Shown piece after piece: positions 44,804 through 52,451 of a stretch of DNA of 64,000 bases. The translations under genes and the position numbers were made by a program. Within the stretch, counting starts at the first letter, position 1. Every line of letters starts with the position of its first letter. Where the stretch lies: NCBI RefSeq assembly GCF_036227325.1, contig NZ_CP109467.1:8370001-8434000 (forward strand), read 5' to 3'. The notes under the pieces are model-generated. The model was given only the letters and a program-made list of their open reading frames with translations. It was not told the DNA's origin and ran no database searches. The stretch comes from Streptomyces sp. NBC_01465. GTDB lineage: Bacteria; Actinomycetota; Actinomycetes; Streptomycetales; Streptomycetaceae.

Positions 44804-45850
44804 ATGCCACAGGCCGCCTCAACGCTCACGAGGCCGGAGCGAGAGCCCCGGACGGGCAGCGATTTCGCGCCGCTCCTCAGGACGGTGAAATCGCAGGGGC
44901 TCCTGGAGCGCCGTACGGGCTGGTACGCCGTCGGCATCCTCGCCAATCTGGTCGCACTCTCCGCGGTGATCACGGGCATGGCACTCCTCGGCGGCTCATG
45001 GTGGGTGCTCCTGCTCGCCCTCCCGCTGGCCGTGCTCTCGGCCCGTACCGCCTTCTTCGGACATGACGCGGGACACGCGCAGATCAGCGGCGACCGCCGT
45101 ACGGCGAAGGCCGTCGGTCTGCTGCACAGCAACCTGCTGCTGGGCATGAGCTACGCCTGGTGGAACGACAAGCACAACCGGCACCACGCCAACCCCAACC
45201 ACGTCGACAAGGACCCCGACGTCGGCGTCGGCGCCATGGTGTGGACCCAGAAGCAGGCGGCGCAGCGCGAGGGATTCGCCCGCTGGCTGACCCGCAATCA
45301 GGCGCGGCTCTTCTTCCCGATGCTGCTGCTCGAAGGCATCGCGCTGAAGATCTACGGATTCCAGGACCTCAAGCGCCAGCCCGCCCGCGAGCGCGCCGTC
45401 GAGGGCGCGCTCCTCCTGCTCCACCTCGGCGGCTACCTCACCCTGCTGCTGACCACCATGTCCGTCCCGACGGCGATCGTCTTCGCCCTGCTCCACCACG
45501 CCCTGTTCGGCCTGCACCTCGGCATGACCTTCGCCCCCAACCACAAGGGCATGGAGATGCCCGACCCGGAGAGCGAGGAGCGGTGGGGCCACCTCAAGCG
45601 CCAAGTCCTCACCTCGCGGAATGTCCGCGGCGGGCTGCTCACCGACTGGTTCCTCGGCGGGCTCAACTACCAGATCGAGCACCACCTGTTCCCGAACATG
45701 CCCCGGCCCCATCTGCGCCTCGTCCAGCCGCTGGTGCGCGCGCACTGCCGTGAGCTGGGGATTCCGTACACCGAGACCGGGCTCGTCGACTCCTACCGGC
45801 AGGCGCTGACGCACATGCACGAGGTCGGTGAGCCGCTTCGTGCCGGATAG
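44804..45850 (+). CDS. Membrane-bound fatty acid desaturase
   Basis: Integral-membrane diiron acyl desaturase of 348 residues. The three histidine boxes are HDAGH near residue 85, HNRHH near residue 125 and EHHLFP near residue 290. Four or so hydrophobic segments surround them (LVALSAVITGMALLGGSW, LLLLALPLAVLSA). The family introduces a double bond into phospholipid-bound or CoA-bound fatty acyl chains, using electrons from ferredoxin or cytochrome. ATG 44804 is chosen by GGAG and by the length of homologues; an open frame extends further 5'. Confidence 0.93.
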   Translation: MPQAASTLTRPEREPRTGSDFAPLLRTVKSQGLLERRTGWYAVGILANLVALSAVITGMALLGGSWWVLLLALPLAVLSARTAFFGHDAGHAQISGDRRTAKAVGLLHSNLLLGMSYAWWNDKHNRHHANPNHVDKDPDVGVGAMVWTQKQAAQREGFARWLTRNQARLFFPMLLLEGIALKIYGFQDLKRQPARERAVEGALLLLHLGGYLTLLLTTMSVPTAIVFALLHHALFGLHLGMTFAPNHKGMEMPDPESEERWGHLKRQVLTSRNVRGGLLTDWFLGGLNYQIEHHLFPNMPRPHLRLVQPLVRAHCRELGIPYTETGLVDSYRQALTHMHEVGEPLRAG

Positions 45851-45920
45851 TGGAACCGACGGGCGCGCATGCGCGTTCAACAGTCAGAGAGCGGCAGTCG
45901 CCGCGAAGGAGGCGTCGCAG

Positions 45921-46103
45921 ATGTCAAGGACCGCAGTCATTGCCGCCGGGGGTGTCGTCGCCGGCCTCATCCTGATTCCCATCATCGGCTTCCTCCCGGC
46001 ACTGCTGGTGCTGATCGGGGTGCCAGTGATCGCATACCTCATGCTCGACCCCAGCCAGCGCCGCAGGCTCCGCCGGGTCGCGCGCAAGGAGATAGGTCGC
46101 TGA
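45921..46103 (+). CDS. Small conserved membrane protein
   Basis: Protein of 60 residues. Starting at 45921 behind AAGGAGG, it has a hydrophobic stretch (VIAAGGVVAGLILIPIIGFL) running into a second (ALLVLIGVPVIAYLML), then a basic tail RRRLRRVARKEIGR. Topology is probably two short helices with the tail in the cytoplasm. It follows the desaturase by 70 bases and may be co-transcribed. No function assigned. Confidence 0.72.
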   Translation: MSRTAVIAAGGVVAGLILIPIIGFLPALLVLIGVPVIAYLMLDPSQRRRLRRVARKEIGR

Positions 46104-46118
46104 CCAGGCTCTTGTCAT

Positions 46119-46157
46119 CCGTGCCGGGATAGGATCGACGAAGGATCACCGGCACGG
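46119..46157 (+). promoter_or_regulatory. Hairpin between the small membrane protein and the MOSC gene
   Basis: CCGTGCCGG and CCGGCACGG pair perfectly across a 21-base loop in the short leader upstream of the MOSC start. It could be a terminator for the preceding gene or a leader structure. Confidence 0.4.
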
Positions 46158-46176
46158 ACGAGGGGAGTTCCGCGCG

Positions 46177-46719
46177 ATGGGCGGGACGGTCACAGCGGTC
46201 AGCAGCAACGGGGAGTACTCCTTCACCAAGCCGAACCGGAACAGCATCACTCTGCTGTCCGGACTCGGTGTGGAGGGCGACGTGCACGCGGGGGTCACGG
46301 TCAAGCACCGCTCACGCGTCGCCCAGGACCCCACGCAGCCCAACCTGCGCCAGGTCCACTTCATCCACCAGGAGCTCTTCGCCGAGGTCCTCGCCGACGG
46401 CTTCGAGGTCGCGCCGGGCCAGCTCGGCGAGAACATCACCACCAGTGGGATCGACCTGCTCTCCCTTCCGGCCGGCACCCTGCTGCACGTCGGCGACGAA
46501 GCGGTCGTCGAGGTCACCGGACTGCGCAACCCGTGCCTGCAGATCGACAACTTCCAGGACGGGCTGCTGAAGCAGGTCGTCGGCCGCGACGAGGCGGGCA
46601 ACATCTTCCGCAAGGCCGGAATCATGAGCATCGTGAAGGCGGGCGGCGAGGTCCGGCCCGGCGACCCGATCAGGGTCGAGCTTCCGGCCGAGCCGCACCG
46701 CCCTCTGGAGCGGGTCTGA
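46177..46719 (+). CDS. MOSC domain protein
   Basis: Cytoplasmic protein of 180 residues made almost entirely of a MOSC beta-barrel. The family's sulfur-carrying cysteine lies in ELTGLRNPCLQIDNF-like sequence (here VTGLRNPCLQIDNF) near residue 120. Other conserved stretches are GLGVEGDVHAG, QVHFIHQELFAEVL and FRKAGIMSIVKAGG. The family transfers sulfur in molybdenum-cofactor and related pathways; the precise substrate here is unknown. The N-terminus is ATG 46177. Confidence 0.93.
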   Translation: MGGTVTAVSSNGEYSFTKPNRNSITLLSGLGVEGDVHAGVTVKHRSRVAQDPTQPNLRQVHFIHQELFAEVLADGFEVAPGQLGENITTSGIDLLSLPAGTLLHVGDEAVVEVTGLRNPCLQIDNFQDGLLKQVVGRDEAGNIFRKAGIMSIVKAGGEVRPGDPIRVELPAEPHRPLERV

Positions 46720-46728
46720 CCGCCGGTC

Positions 46729-48096
46729 TCAGCTCAGCGCGCAGGAGTTGACGACGTCACCCTCCGCGGGCCGTGCGATCGTACGGTCCGCGGGCGGTGC
46801 GGTGCCGTCCTCCACCCATGCGGTGAGCGCCGTGAAGGCTGAGCGGTAGCAGGGCAGCACCGGTCGCAGCCTGTCCGGATAGGTGTCGTACAGCCCGTCG
46901 GTGTGCGTGCCGGCCTCCACGGTGTAGTAGCGGTGAATCCGGTCGCGCCCCTTTCGCGTCACCATCCGTTCGTACACATCGGAATCGGTGGCGATGGGCA
47001 GCAGACTGTCGAGCGTCCCGTGCAGCGTGATCAGCGGCTTCCCGATCCGCCCGGTGAGGGCGACGCGTGCGACCGCCCGGTGCACGGACGCGGGTCGCGA
47101 GGCGTAGTCGTACAGGGCGTCCGACGCGCAGGGCGCAAGGATCTCCGCGGCCGTCGAACCGGTCGACGATCCAGGGCAGTTCACGTCGTACGACGGGTCG
47201 AACTCGGCGCGGAACGTCTTCTGCGTCACTCCCCAGTACGCCTGCTGGTGGTACGGCCACAGAAACTGCGAGCCCTGCGCGAACCCGGCGTCGAGCAGGG
47301 CCTGGTCGTCCGCCGCGCCGAGGCTCCGGGCCACGGTCACGGGCAGCGACGTCAGCAGGTTGGGCCCCTCGGCGGTCCACAGGGTGCCCTCCCAGTCGAC
47401 CCCGCCGTCGTACAGCTCAGGACGGTTCTCCAGCTGCCAGCGCGTCAGATAGCCGCCGTTGGAGATTCCCGTCATGTACGTGTGCCGGGGGCCGTGCCCG
47501 TACCGCTGCCCCAGCACCTTCGTCGCGGCGCGCGTCAGCTCGGTGGTGCGCCGGTTCCACTCCGCCACCGCGTCCCCGGGCCGCTTCCCGTCGGTGTAGA
47601 AGTCCGCGGTCGCGTTCCCCTTGTCCGTGGCGGCATAGGCGTACCCCTGCGCCAGCACCGCGTCGGAGATCAGGGCGTCGGTCGCGTACTGCTTGCGTGT
47701 GCCGGGCGCCCCGGTCACCACCAGACCGCCGTTCCAGCGGTCGGGCAGGCGGATCACGAACTGGGCGTCGTGGTTCCAGCCGTGCGTGGTGTTGAAGTGC
47801 GAGGTGTCGGGGAAGTAGCCGTCGATCTGCACCCCCGGCACCCCCGAAGGATTCCTCGTCCCCCTGGCGGCGAGACCCGCTTGGTCGGCCGTGTCGGTGT
47901 ACGGGGTTCCCGCCAGCGCGGCCGTGGTCAAATCGCCCAGGCAGGCTCTCTGTTGGCGCTCCGCACCAGGAACATCGATCCGGTCGAGCCGTACGCAATG
48001 ACCGTCGGCCGGGGCGGGCCGGGCAGCTGCGGGCCCGGCCGCGGTCAGCCCCAGCAGCAGGGCGGCGCACAGCGGAACACTTCTGGACAGGCGCAT
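46729..48096 (-). CDS. Secreted alpha/beta-hydrolase, tannase/hydroxybutyrate-oligomer-hydrolase-like
   Basis: Exported esterase of 455 residues. ATG 48096 has GGAGG upstream and starts a Sec signal (MRLSRSVPLCAALLLGLTAA). The nucleophile elbow is ISNGGY with the catalytic serine; later ITLHGTLDSLLPI holds the acid and EAGTHTDGLYD the histidine. PYHQQAYWGVTQ and a cysteine pair fit the 3-hydroxybutyrate-oligomer-hydrolase/tannase group. The cellular role is uncertain; it may release hydroxybutyrate or aromatic esters outside the cell. Confidence 0.85.
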   Translation of the reverse strand: MRLSRSVPLCAALLLGLTAAGPAAARPAPADGHCVRLDRIDVPGAERQQRACLGDLTTAALAGTPYTDTADQAGLAARGTRNPSGVPGVQIDGYFPDTSHFNTTHGWNHDAQFVIRLPDRWNGGLVVTGAPGTRKQYATDALISDAVLAQGYAYAATDKGNATADFYTDGKRPGDAVAEWNRRTTELTRAATKVLGQRYGHGPRHTYMTGISNGGYLTRWQLENRPELYDGGVDWEGTLWTAEGPNLLTSLPVTVARSLGAADDQALLDAGFAQGSQFLWPYHQQAYWGVTQKTFRAEFDPSYDVNCPGSSTGSTAAEILAPCASDALYDYASRPASVHRAVARVALTGRIGKPLITLHGTLDSLLPIATDSDVYERMVTRKGRDRIHRYYTVEAGTHTDGLYDTYPDRLRPVLPCYRSAFTALTAWVEDGTAPPADRTIARPAEGDVVNSCALS

Positions 48097-48238
48097 GGAC
48101 GGCCTCCGGAGCACGAGAGGAGAAGCAGCGGGAAGAGTGGGTGCAGCGCCATATGCTCCAGTCGCGCATTCGTCACGGCCATGGGTCCGCCCCACACGGC
48201 GGGGGACCGGGTCATGTGCGGGTGGGCGGTCCTCGTCG

Positions 48239-49018
48239 TCAGGCGGGCCGTACGGCCAGTGCCTCCAGCGCCTCGAGCAGCGCGGGCAGCTTCGCGCCGC
48301 GCCCGAGCGGCAGCACTTCGCCCGGAGCCTCGTCCAGGAGGAGGAAGGCGATGTCGTCGGTACGCGCCACCATCGACCAGCCGGGGCCGTCTGCCCGTAC
48401 GGTGCGGGCGCCGTCCGGCGCGTACGTGGAGCGCACCCGGCCGACCGGCGGCGGCGACGCCACATAGCCGTGCAGCTCCTCGATCACCCGTGCCGCGGGA
48501 CCCGAGGGCTTGTCCGGTGCGATGTCGGGCGCGGCGAACGCCTCGTCCCCGGAAAGCTGTTCACGCCAGGTGGCCCACTGCAGAGCGATCTCGTCCGCGC
48601 CCAGCCGCCGCTGGGCCGGACCCCACTGCTCGGTGTCCGGCGGGACCAGCGGCGACTGATCGTCGGGGTCGTGCGGCTCGGGAATGCCGGGCGCGGACAC
48701 CGCCACGGCGAGGGGCCAGCCCGGCAGCGAGGCGACGATGCTCCGCTCGTCGGGAGACAGGTCGTACTCGATGCCGCAGTCCCAGGTGGCGATCGCGACC
48801 GCCACCAGCGACACGTCGTCGACCACCACGGTCCAGCGCGCGCCGTTCTCGTCCTGGCCCAGCACCAGTCCGTATCCCTCGGGATGCGGTGCGATGCCGA
48901 GCGTGGCGCAGGCCGCGGGGAAGTCGTCCCCGAGCACGCTCGGGAACTGTGCGGGGGTCAGCAGCAGCGCCGTGAGCACATACAGCGCATCGTCTGTGAC
49001 ATCTTCCGTCCCGGCCAC
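48239..49018 (-). CDS. Conserved actinobacterial protein of unknown function
   Basis: Cytoplasmic protein of 259 residues with GTG start and GGGAG upstream. Sequence is acidic: VLTALLLTPAQFPSVLGDDF, WTVVVDDVSLVAVAIATWDC, then a proline-rich linker and EELHGYVASPPPVGRVRSTY, WSMVARTDDIAFLLLDEAPG. There are no transmembrane helices or catalytic motifs. It lies in an isolated position between a secreted esterase and a short hypothetical. No function inferred. Confidence 0.8.
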   Translation of the reverse strand: MAGTEDVTDDALYVLTALLLTPAQFPSVLGDDFPAACATLGIAPHPEGYGLVLGQDENGARWTVVVDDVSLVAVAIATWDCGIEYDLSPDERSIVASLPGWPLAVAVSAPGIPEPHDPDDQSPLVPPDTEQWGPAQRRLGADEIALQWATWREQLSGDEAFAAPDIAPDKPSGPAARVIEELHGYVASPPPVGRVRSTYAPDGARTVRADGPGWSMVARTDDIAFLLLDEAPGEVLPLGRGAKLPALLEALEALAVRPA

Positions 49019-49092
49019 GCCGCACTCCCTAAGTGATCAGTCGTCGGCGCACCTTAACCACTGAGTAACCCGGCCGTCGAGGCCCCCGTCCC

Positions 49093-49383
49093 TCAGGCCA
49101 CGGGCAGACCGAGGAGGGAGCGCGCCACGGTCTGGGGACTCTCGTCCCGCTCGCGGGCCAGGGCGATCACCGCCCGGGTGGCCAGCTCGCTGATCCCGAA
49201 GGAGAGGGCCTCGGGCGAGACCCACCCGGCGGCCTCGTCGCTGCGGTCGTCGTCGTCCTCCGCGCAGGCCGACACATAAGTCGCGGCCGCCTCGAAAATA
49301 TTGTGCTGCGGGTTCTCCCGCCGGGCGGCGGGCACTGCCGCGTTGCTGTCCGGCGTGAAGAACTTCCTCAATCTGCTCAACAT
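49093..49383 (-). CDS. Short conserved protein of unknown function
   Basis: Protein of 96 residues beginning MLSRLRKFFTPD. A charged middle (EDDDDRSDEAAGWVSPEA) is followed by a helical C-terminus (ISELATRAVIALARERDES, PQTVARSLLGLPVA). An ATG three codons earlier is also possible. The regular heptads suggest a coiled or helical protein. Nothing nearby shows its role. Confidence 0.65.
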   Translation of the reverse strand: MLSRLRKFFTPDSNAAVPAARRENPQHNIFEAAATYVSACAEDDDDRSDEAAGWVSPEALSFGISELATRAVIALARERDESPQTVARSLLGLPVA

Positions 49384-49492
49384 CAGACCCACCGTCCCCG
49401 TGCGTGGTGCATGTCCGCCGATCTTTCAAGTCGGCTCCTCCAACGTAGGGTTGGACCCCCGCGGTCTGATAGAGGACGGGGGCTGTGAAGAC

Positions 49493-50023
49493 TCAGCCGT
49501 CCGCTTCGAGAGCGCGGAGCGTGGAGCGCAGCCAGGTGATCTCGGCCCGGCTGGTGGCCCGGGCGATCGTGAGGATGCCTCGCCTGAAGGGGTCGTCCAA
49601 CTCCTCGGCGCGCAGCGGCCGGTCGCCCTCGTAGAAGAAGCTGGCCGGTTCCTCCAGGAAGGCGAGGCGGCGCCGCAGTACGTTCGACTGCGCTTCCGCG
49701 CCGGGGAGGTGGCGCAGGAACGCGAGCAGCGTGAACCACCTGTTCTCGTCGGTGATTTCGCCCCGGGCCGGCTCGGCGAGCCGCCGCTCCAGCTCGTCCC
49801 GCCCTTCGGGTGTCAGCTGCAGGACGTGCCGGGGTGCGGCGACGGCTCCTGGCTGTGTCTCGCGGGCCAGCCACCCGGATTTCTCCAGCCGCTTGATCGC
49901 GGGGTAGAGCGTGCTCTCGGCGACGGGGCGGACATGGCCGGTGAGCGCGGTGATGCGCTTGCGCAGTTCGTAGCCGTGCAGCGGTGCTTCGTAGAGGAAT
50001 CCGAGGATGGCGAGTTCGAGCAT
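49493..50023 (-). CDS. PadR family transcriptional regulator
   Basis: Repressor of 176 residues. Start 50023 gives the family N-terminus MLELAILGFLYEAPLHGYEL. The winged helix continues ALTGHVRPVAESTLYPAIKR, LEKSGWLARE, and the dimerisation helices follow to the C-terminus. It is divergent from an alpha/beta hydrolase gene across a perfect PadR-like palindrome, so it most likely represses both. Confidence 0.92.
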   Translation of the reverse strand: MLELAILGFLYEAPLHGYELRKRITALTGHVRPVAESTLYPAIKRLEKSGWLARETQPGAVAAPRHVLQLTPEGRDELERRLAEPARGEITDENRWFTLLAFLRHLPGAEAQSNVLRRRLAFLEEPASFFYEGDRPLRAEELDDPFRRGILTIARATSRAEITWLRSTLRALEADG

Positions 50024-50064
50024 GCCCGCATTCTGCCGCACTCCCGCTGTACCTCGGTAGCGTC

Positions 50065-50084
50065 ATACATCGGCACCGATGTAT
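50065..50084. promoter_or_regulatory. Perfect 20-base palindrome, PadR operator
   Basis: Arms ATACATCGG and CCGATGTAT flank a 2-base centre, midway between the PadR and hydrolase starts. PadR operators commonly have this ATGT/ACAT form. Confidence 0.82.
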
Positions 50085-50125
50085 TGTCTGGCCGTCGGCA
50101 GGACCGGAGCAGAGGGAGTTGCGAC

Positions 50126-50884
50126 ATGCACAAGGCACGCTTCGACGCACAGGGGAGCCTCATCCGGTGGACCGAGGCCCCGGGGGACGGTCCCGCGCGG
50201 GTCTACGTCCACGGGCTGGGCTCCGCCTCGACCGTCTACCACGCACACATCGCCGCCCACCCGGACCTGGCGGGCCGCAGGACGCTCTTCGTCGACCTGC
50301 CGGGCCACGGCATCAGCGACCGGCCTGACGGCTTCGGTTACACCCTCGAAGTGATGGCGCAGGCACTCGCGGCCGCACTGGACGCGGCAGGCGTGGAGGG
50401 CGCGGAGCTCGTCGGGCACAGCATGGGCGGCGCGGTCGCCGTCGTCCTGGCGTACCGGCGCCCCGACCTGGTCTCCCGCCTCGTGCTCACGGAGGCGAAT
50501 CTCGACGCCAATCCTCCGGTGAAGGCGGGCAGCAGCGGCATCGCCTCGTACACCGAGGAGGAGTTCGTCCACGGAGGGGGCTTCGGGAAGGTCCTGCGGC
50601 GGGTGGGGCCCGACTGGGCGGCGACCATGCGGCTCGCCGACCCGCTGGCCCTGCACCGTACGGCGATCGGCCTCATGAGCGGCACGCAACCCACCATGCG
50701 GCGCATGCTCATGGACATCACCGCCGACCGCACCTATCTGCAGGGTGCGCTCAGCGGCGAGCTCGCCGGCCACGAGGAACTGGTCGCCTCGGGCGTGCGG
50801 GTGGAGACCGTCGCGGACGCGGGCCACAACGTCATGTTCGACAACGCGGCGGCCTTCACCCGGGTCCTGGCCGCTCAGTCCTGA
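50126..50884 (+). CDS. Alpha/beta-hydrolase
   Basis: Cytoplasmic hydrolase of 252 residues. The oxyanion strand region reads VYVHGLGSASTVY, the nucleophile elbow GHSMGGAVAVVLAY, the acid lies near LMDITADRT and the histidine in VADAGHNVMFDNA. DLPGHGISDRP fits the esterase/haloperoxidase-like branch. AGAGGGAG precedes the ATG at 50126. It is divergent from the PadR gene, which probably induces it in response to a phenolic or other small ester. Its 3' end overlaps the convergent methyltransferase by 10 bases. Confidence 0.9.
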   Translation: MHKARFDAQGSLIRWTEAPGDGPARVYVHGLGSASTVYHAHIAAHPDLAGRRTLFVDLPGHGISDRPDGFGYTLEVMAQALAAALDAAGVEGAELVGHSMGGAVAVVLAYRRPDLVSRLVLTEANLDANPPVKAGSSGIASYTEEEFVHGGGFGKVLRRVGPDWAATMRLADPLALHRTAIGLMSGTQPTMRRMLMDITADRTYLQGALSGELAGHEELVASGVRVETVADAGHNVMFDNAAAFTRVLAAQS

Positions 50885-51474
50885 CGGACGGCCACCGCCA
50901 GGAAACGGCTGTCCTCGTCGGTGTACGAGACCAGCCGCCAGCCCGAGGAGGCGAGCAGCGGACGCAGGACCGGCTCGGCGCGCAGGTCGTCGGGGGTGAT
51001 CCGGCGCCCCTGCCGGGCGGCCAGCGCCGCACGGCCGATGGGGTGGAAGAGCGCGAGCAGCCCGCCGGGGCGCACCACCCGGGCCAACTCGCCCAGATTC
51101 TCCTGCGGTTGAGGCAAGTGCGAGATCAGCCCGCTGCCGAACACCGCGTCCAGGGACTGCGACCGCACCGGAAGCCGTGCGACATCGCCGAGCAGCAGCT
51201 GCCCGTTGCGGTCGCGCCCGGCGCGCACTGCCGCCTCGAGCATCCCGGGCGTCACATCGATTCCGAGTACGGAACCGCGCTCGCCCACGGCCTCGCGCAG
51301 CGCCGGCAGGGCGCGACCCGTGCCGCAGCCGGCGTCGAGCACGGCGTCGCCCGGCCGCAGCCCCAGCGCGCCGACGGCGGCCGCGAACGCGGGACCGTCG
51401 TCGGGGAACCGGGTGTCCCAGTCCGCCGCGCGGGCACCGAAGAACTCCTGAACGTGCGTGTGGTCATCGGCCAT
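50875..51474 (-). CDS. Class I SAM-dependent methyltransferase
   Basis: Methyltransferase of 199 residues. Motif I is AVLDAGCGTGRALPAL, the post-I acidic region is VLGIDVTPGM, and motif III-like sequence is ARVVRPGGLLALFHPIG. An N-terminal helix (VQEFFGARAADWDTRF) is usual for Methyltransf_11. The substrate is not known. It is convergent with the alpha/beta hydrolase. Start 51474 is an ATG; the frame extends far upstream without a better start. Confidence 0.88.
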   Translation of the reverse strand: MADDHTHVQEFFGARAADWDTRFPDDGPAFAAAVGALGLRPGDAVLDAGCGTGRALPALREAVGERGSVLGIDVTPGMLEAAVRAGRDRNGQLLLGDVARLPVRSQSLDAVFGSGLISHLPQPQENLGELARVVRPGGLLALFHPIGRAALAARQGRRITPDDLRAEPVLRPLLASSGWRLVSYTDEDSRFLAVAVRQD

Positions 51475-51624
51475 ACGGACATGATCCCCTACCCGATCGG
51501 GCGTCGAACTGTGCGCACGTTCGAGCACGGCGCGATCGTCATGGAACACGCCTTCGCCATAATCCGGCCGCTTTCGAAATGCGCCCCCACCGCACGCCCC
51601 CAACGGGTCTAGCGTCCCGGATCC

Positions 51625-52398
51625 ATGGGACACCTGGACCACGCGGCCTTCGGATGGCTGACCCCCGTGCTGTCGTACGTCATGGCCGCCATCGGCTCTG
51701 CCCTCGGCCTGCGCTGCACCGTACGGGCACTGGAGACGAGCGGCCGATCGCGCCGCAACTGGCTGGTCACCGCGGCGACAGCGCTCGGCACCGGCATCTG
51801 GACCATGCACTTCGTCGCGATGCTCGGCTTCGGCGTCAGCGGCACCGACATCCGCTACAACGTGCCGCTGACCCTCCTCAGCCTGCTCGTGGCGGTCCTC
51901 GTGGTCGGCGTCGGCGTCTTCGCCGTCGGCTACGGCCAGGACCGCGTCAGATCCCTCCTGATCGGCGGACTGACGACCGGACTCGGGGTGGCGAGCATGC
52001 ACTACCTCGGCATGGCGGCACTGCGGCTCCACGGCACGGTGCACTACGACCCGATGCTGGTCGGACTCTCCGTCCTCATCGCCGTGCTGGCCGCGACGGC
52101 CGCGCTCTGGGCGGCCCTCAACATCGAGGCGCCGGTCGCGGTCGCGGGCGCCTCGCTCGTCATGGGACTGGCGGTGAGCAGCATGCACTACACCGGAATG
52201 TTCGCCGTGAGCGTGCAGGTCACCCCCTCCCGCAGTGTGCTCCCCGGGGCCACGGCGATGCAGTTCATCTTCCCCCTCGCCGTGGGCCTCGGGTCGTACC
52301 TCTTCGTCACCTCCGCCTTCGTCGCGCTCTCCCCGACGGCACGCGAACGCGCGGCCTACGCCGCCGCGGAACGCCTCACCGAATCCGCAGCGCCGTAA
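51625..52398 (+). CDS. MHYT-domain integral membrane sensor
   Basis: Seven-helix membrane protein of 257 residues. The three MHYT motifs are MHFVAMLGF near residue 53, MHYLGMAAL near residue 125 and MHYTGMFAV near residue 188. Their Met, His and aromatic residues are thought to bind copper and sense O2, CO or NO. No enzymatic output domain is present, unlike MHYT-GGDEF proteins. The gene ends 53 bases before cvnA in the same direction, so it may feed the conservon. Confidence 0.93.
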   Translation: MGHLDHAAFGWLTPVLSYVMAAIGSALGLRCTVRALETSGRSRRNWLVTAATALGTGIWTMHFVAMLGFGVSGTDIRYNVPLTLLSLLVAVLVVGVGVFAVGYGQDRVRSLLIGGLTTGLGVASMHYLGMAALRLHGTVHYDPMLVGLSVLIAVLAATAALWAALNIEAPVAVAGASLVMGLAVSSMHYTGMFAVSVQVTPSRSVLPGATAMQFIFPLAVGLGSYLFVTSAFVALSPTARERAAYAAAERLTESAAP

Positions 52399-52451
52399 CC
52401 GAGGCCAACGGCCCCGGCCGCCAGTTCCGTATCCGCAATCGAGGAGAGCCG

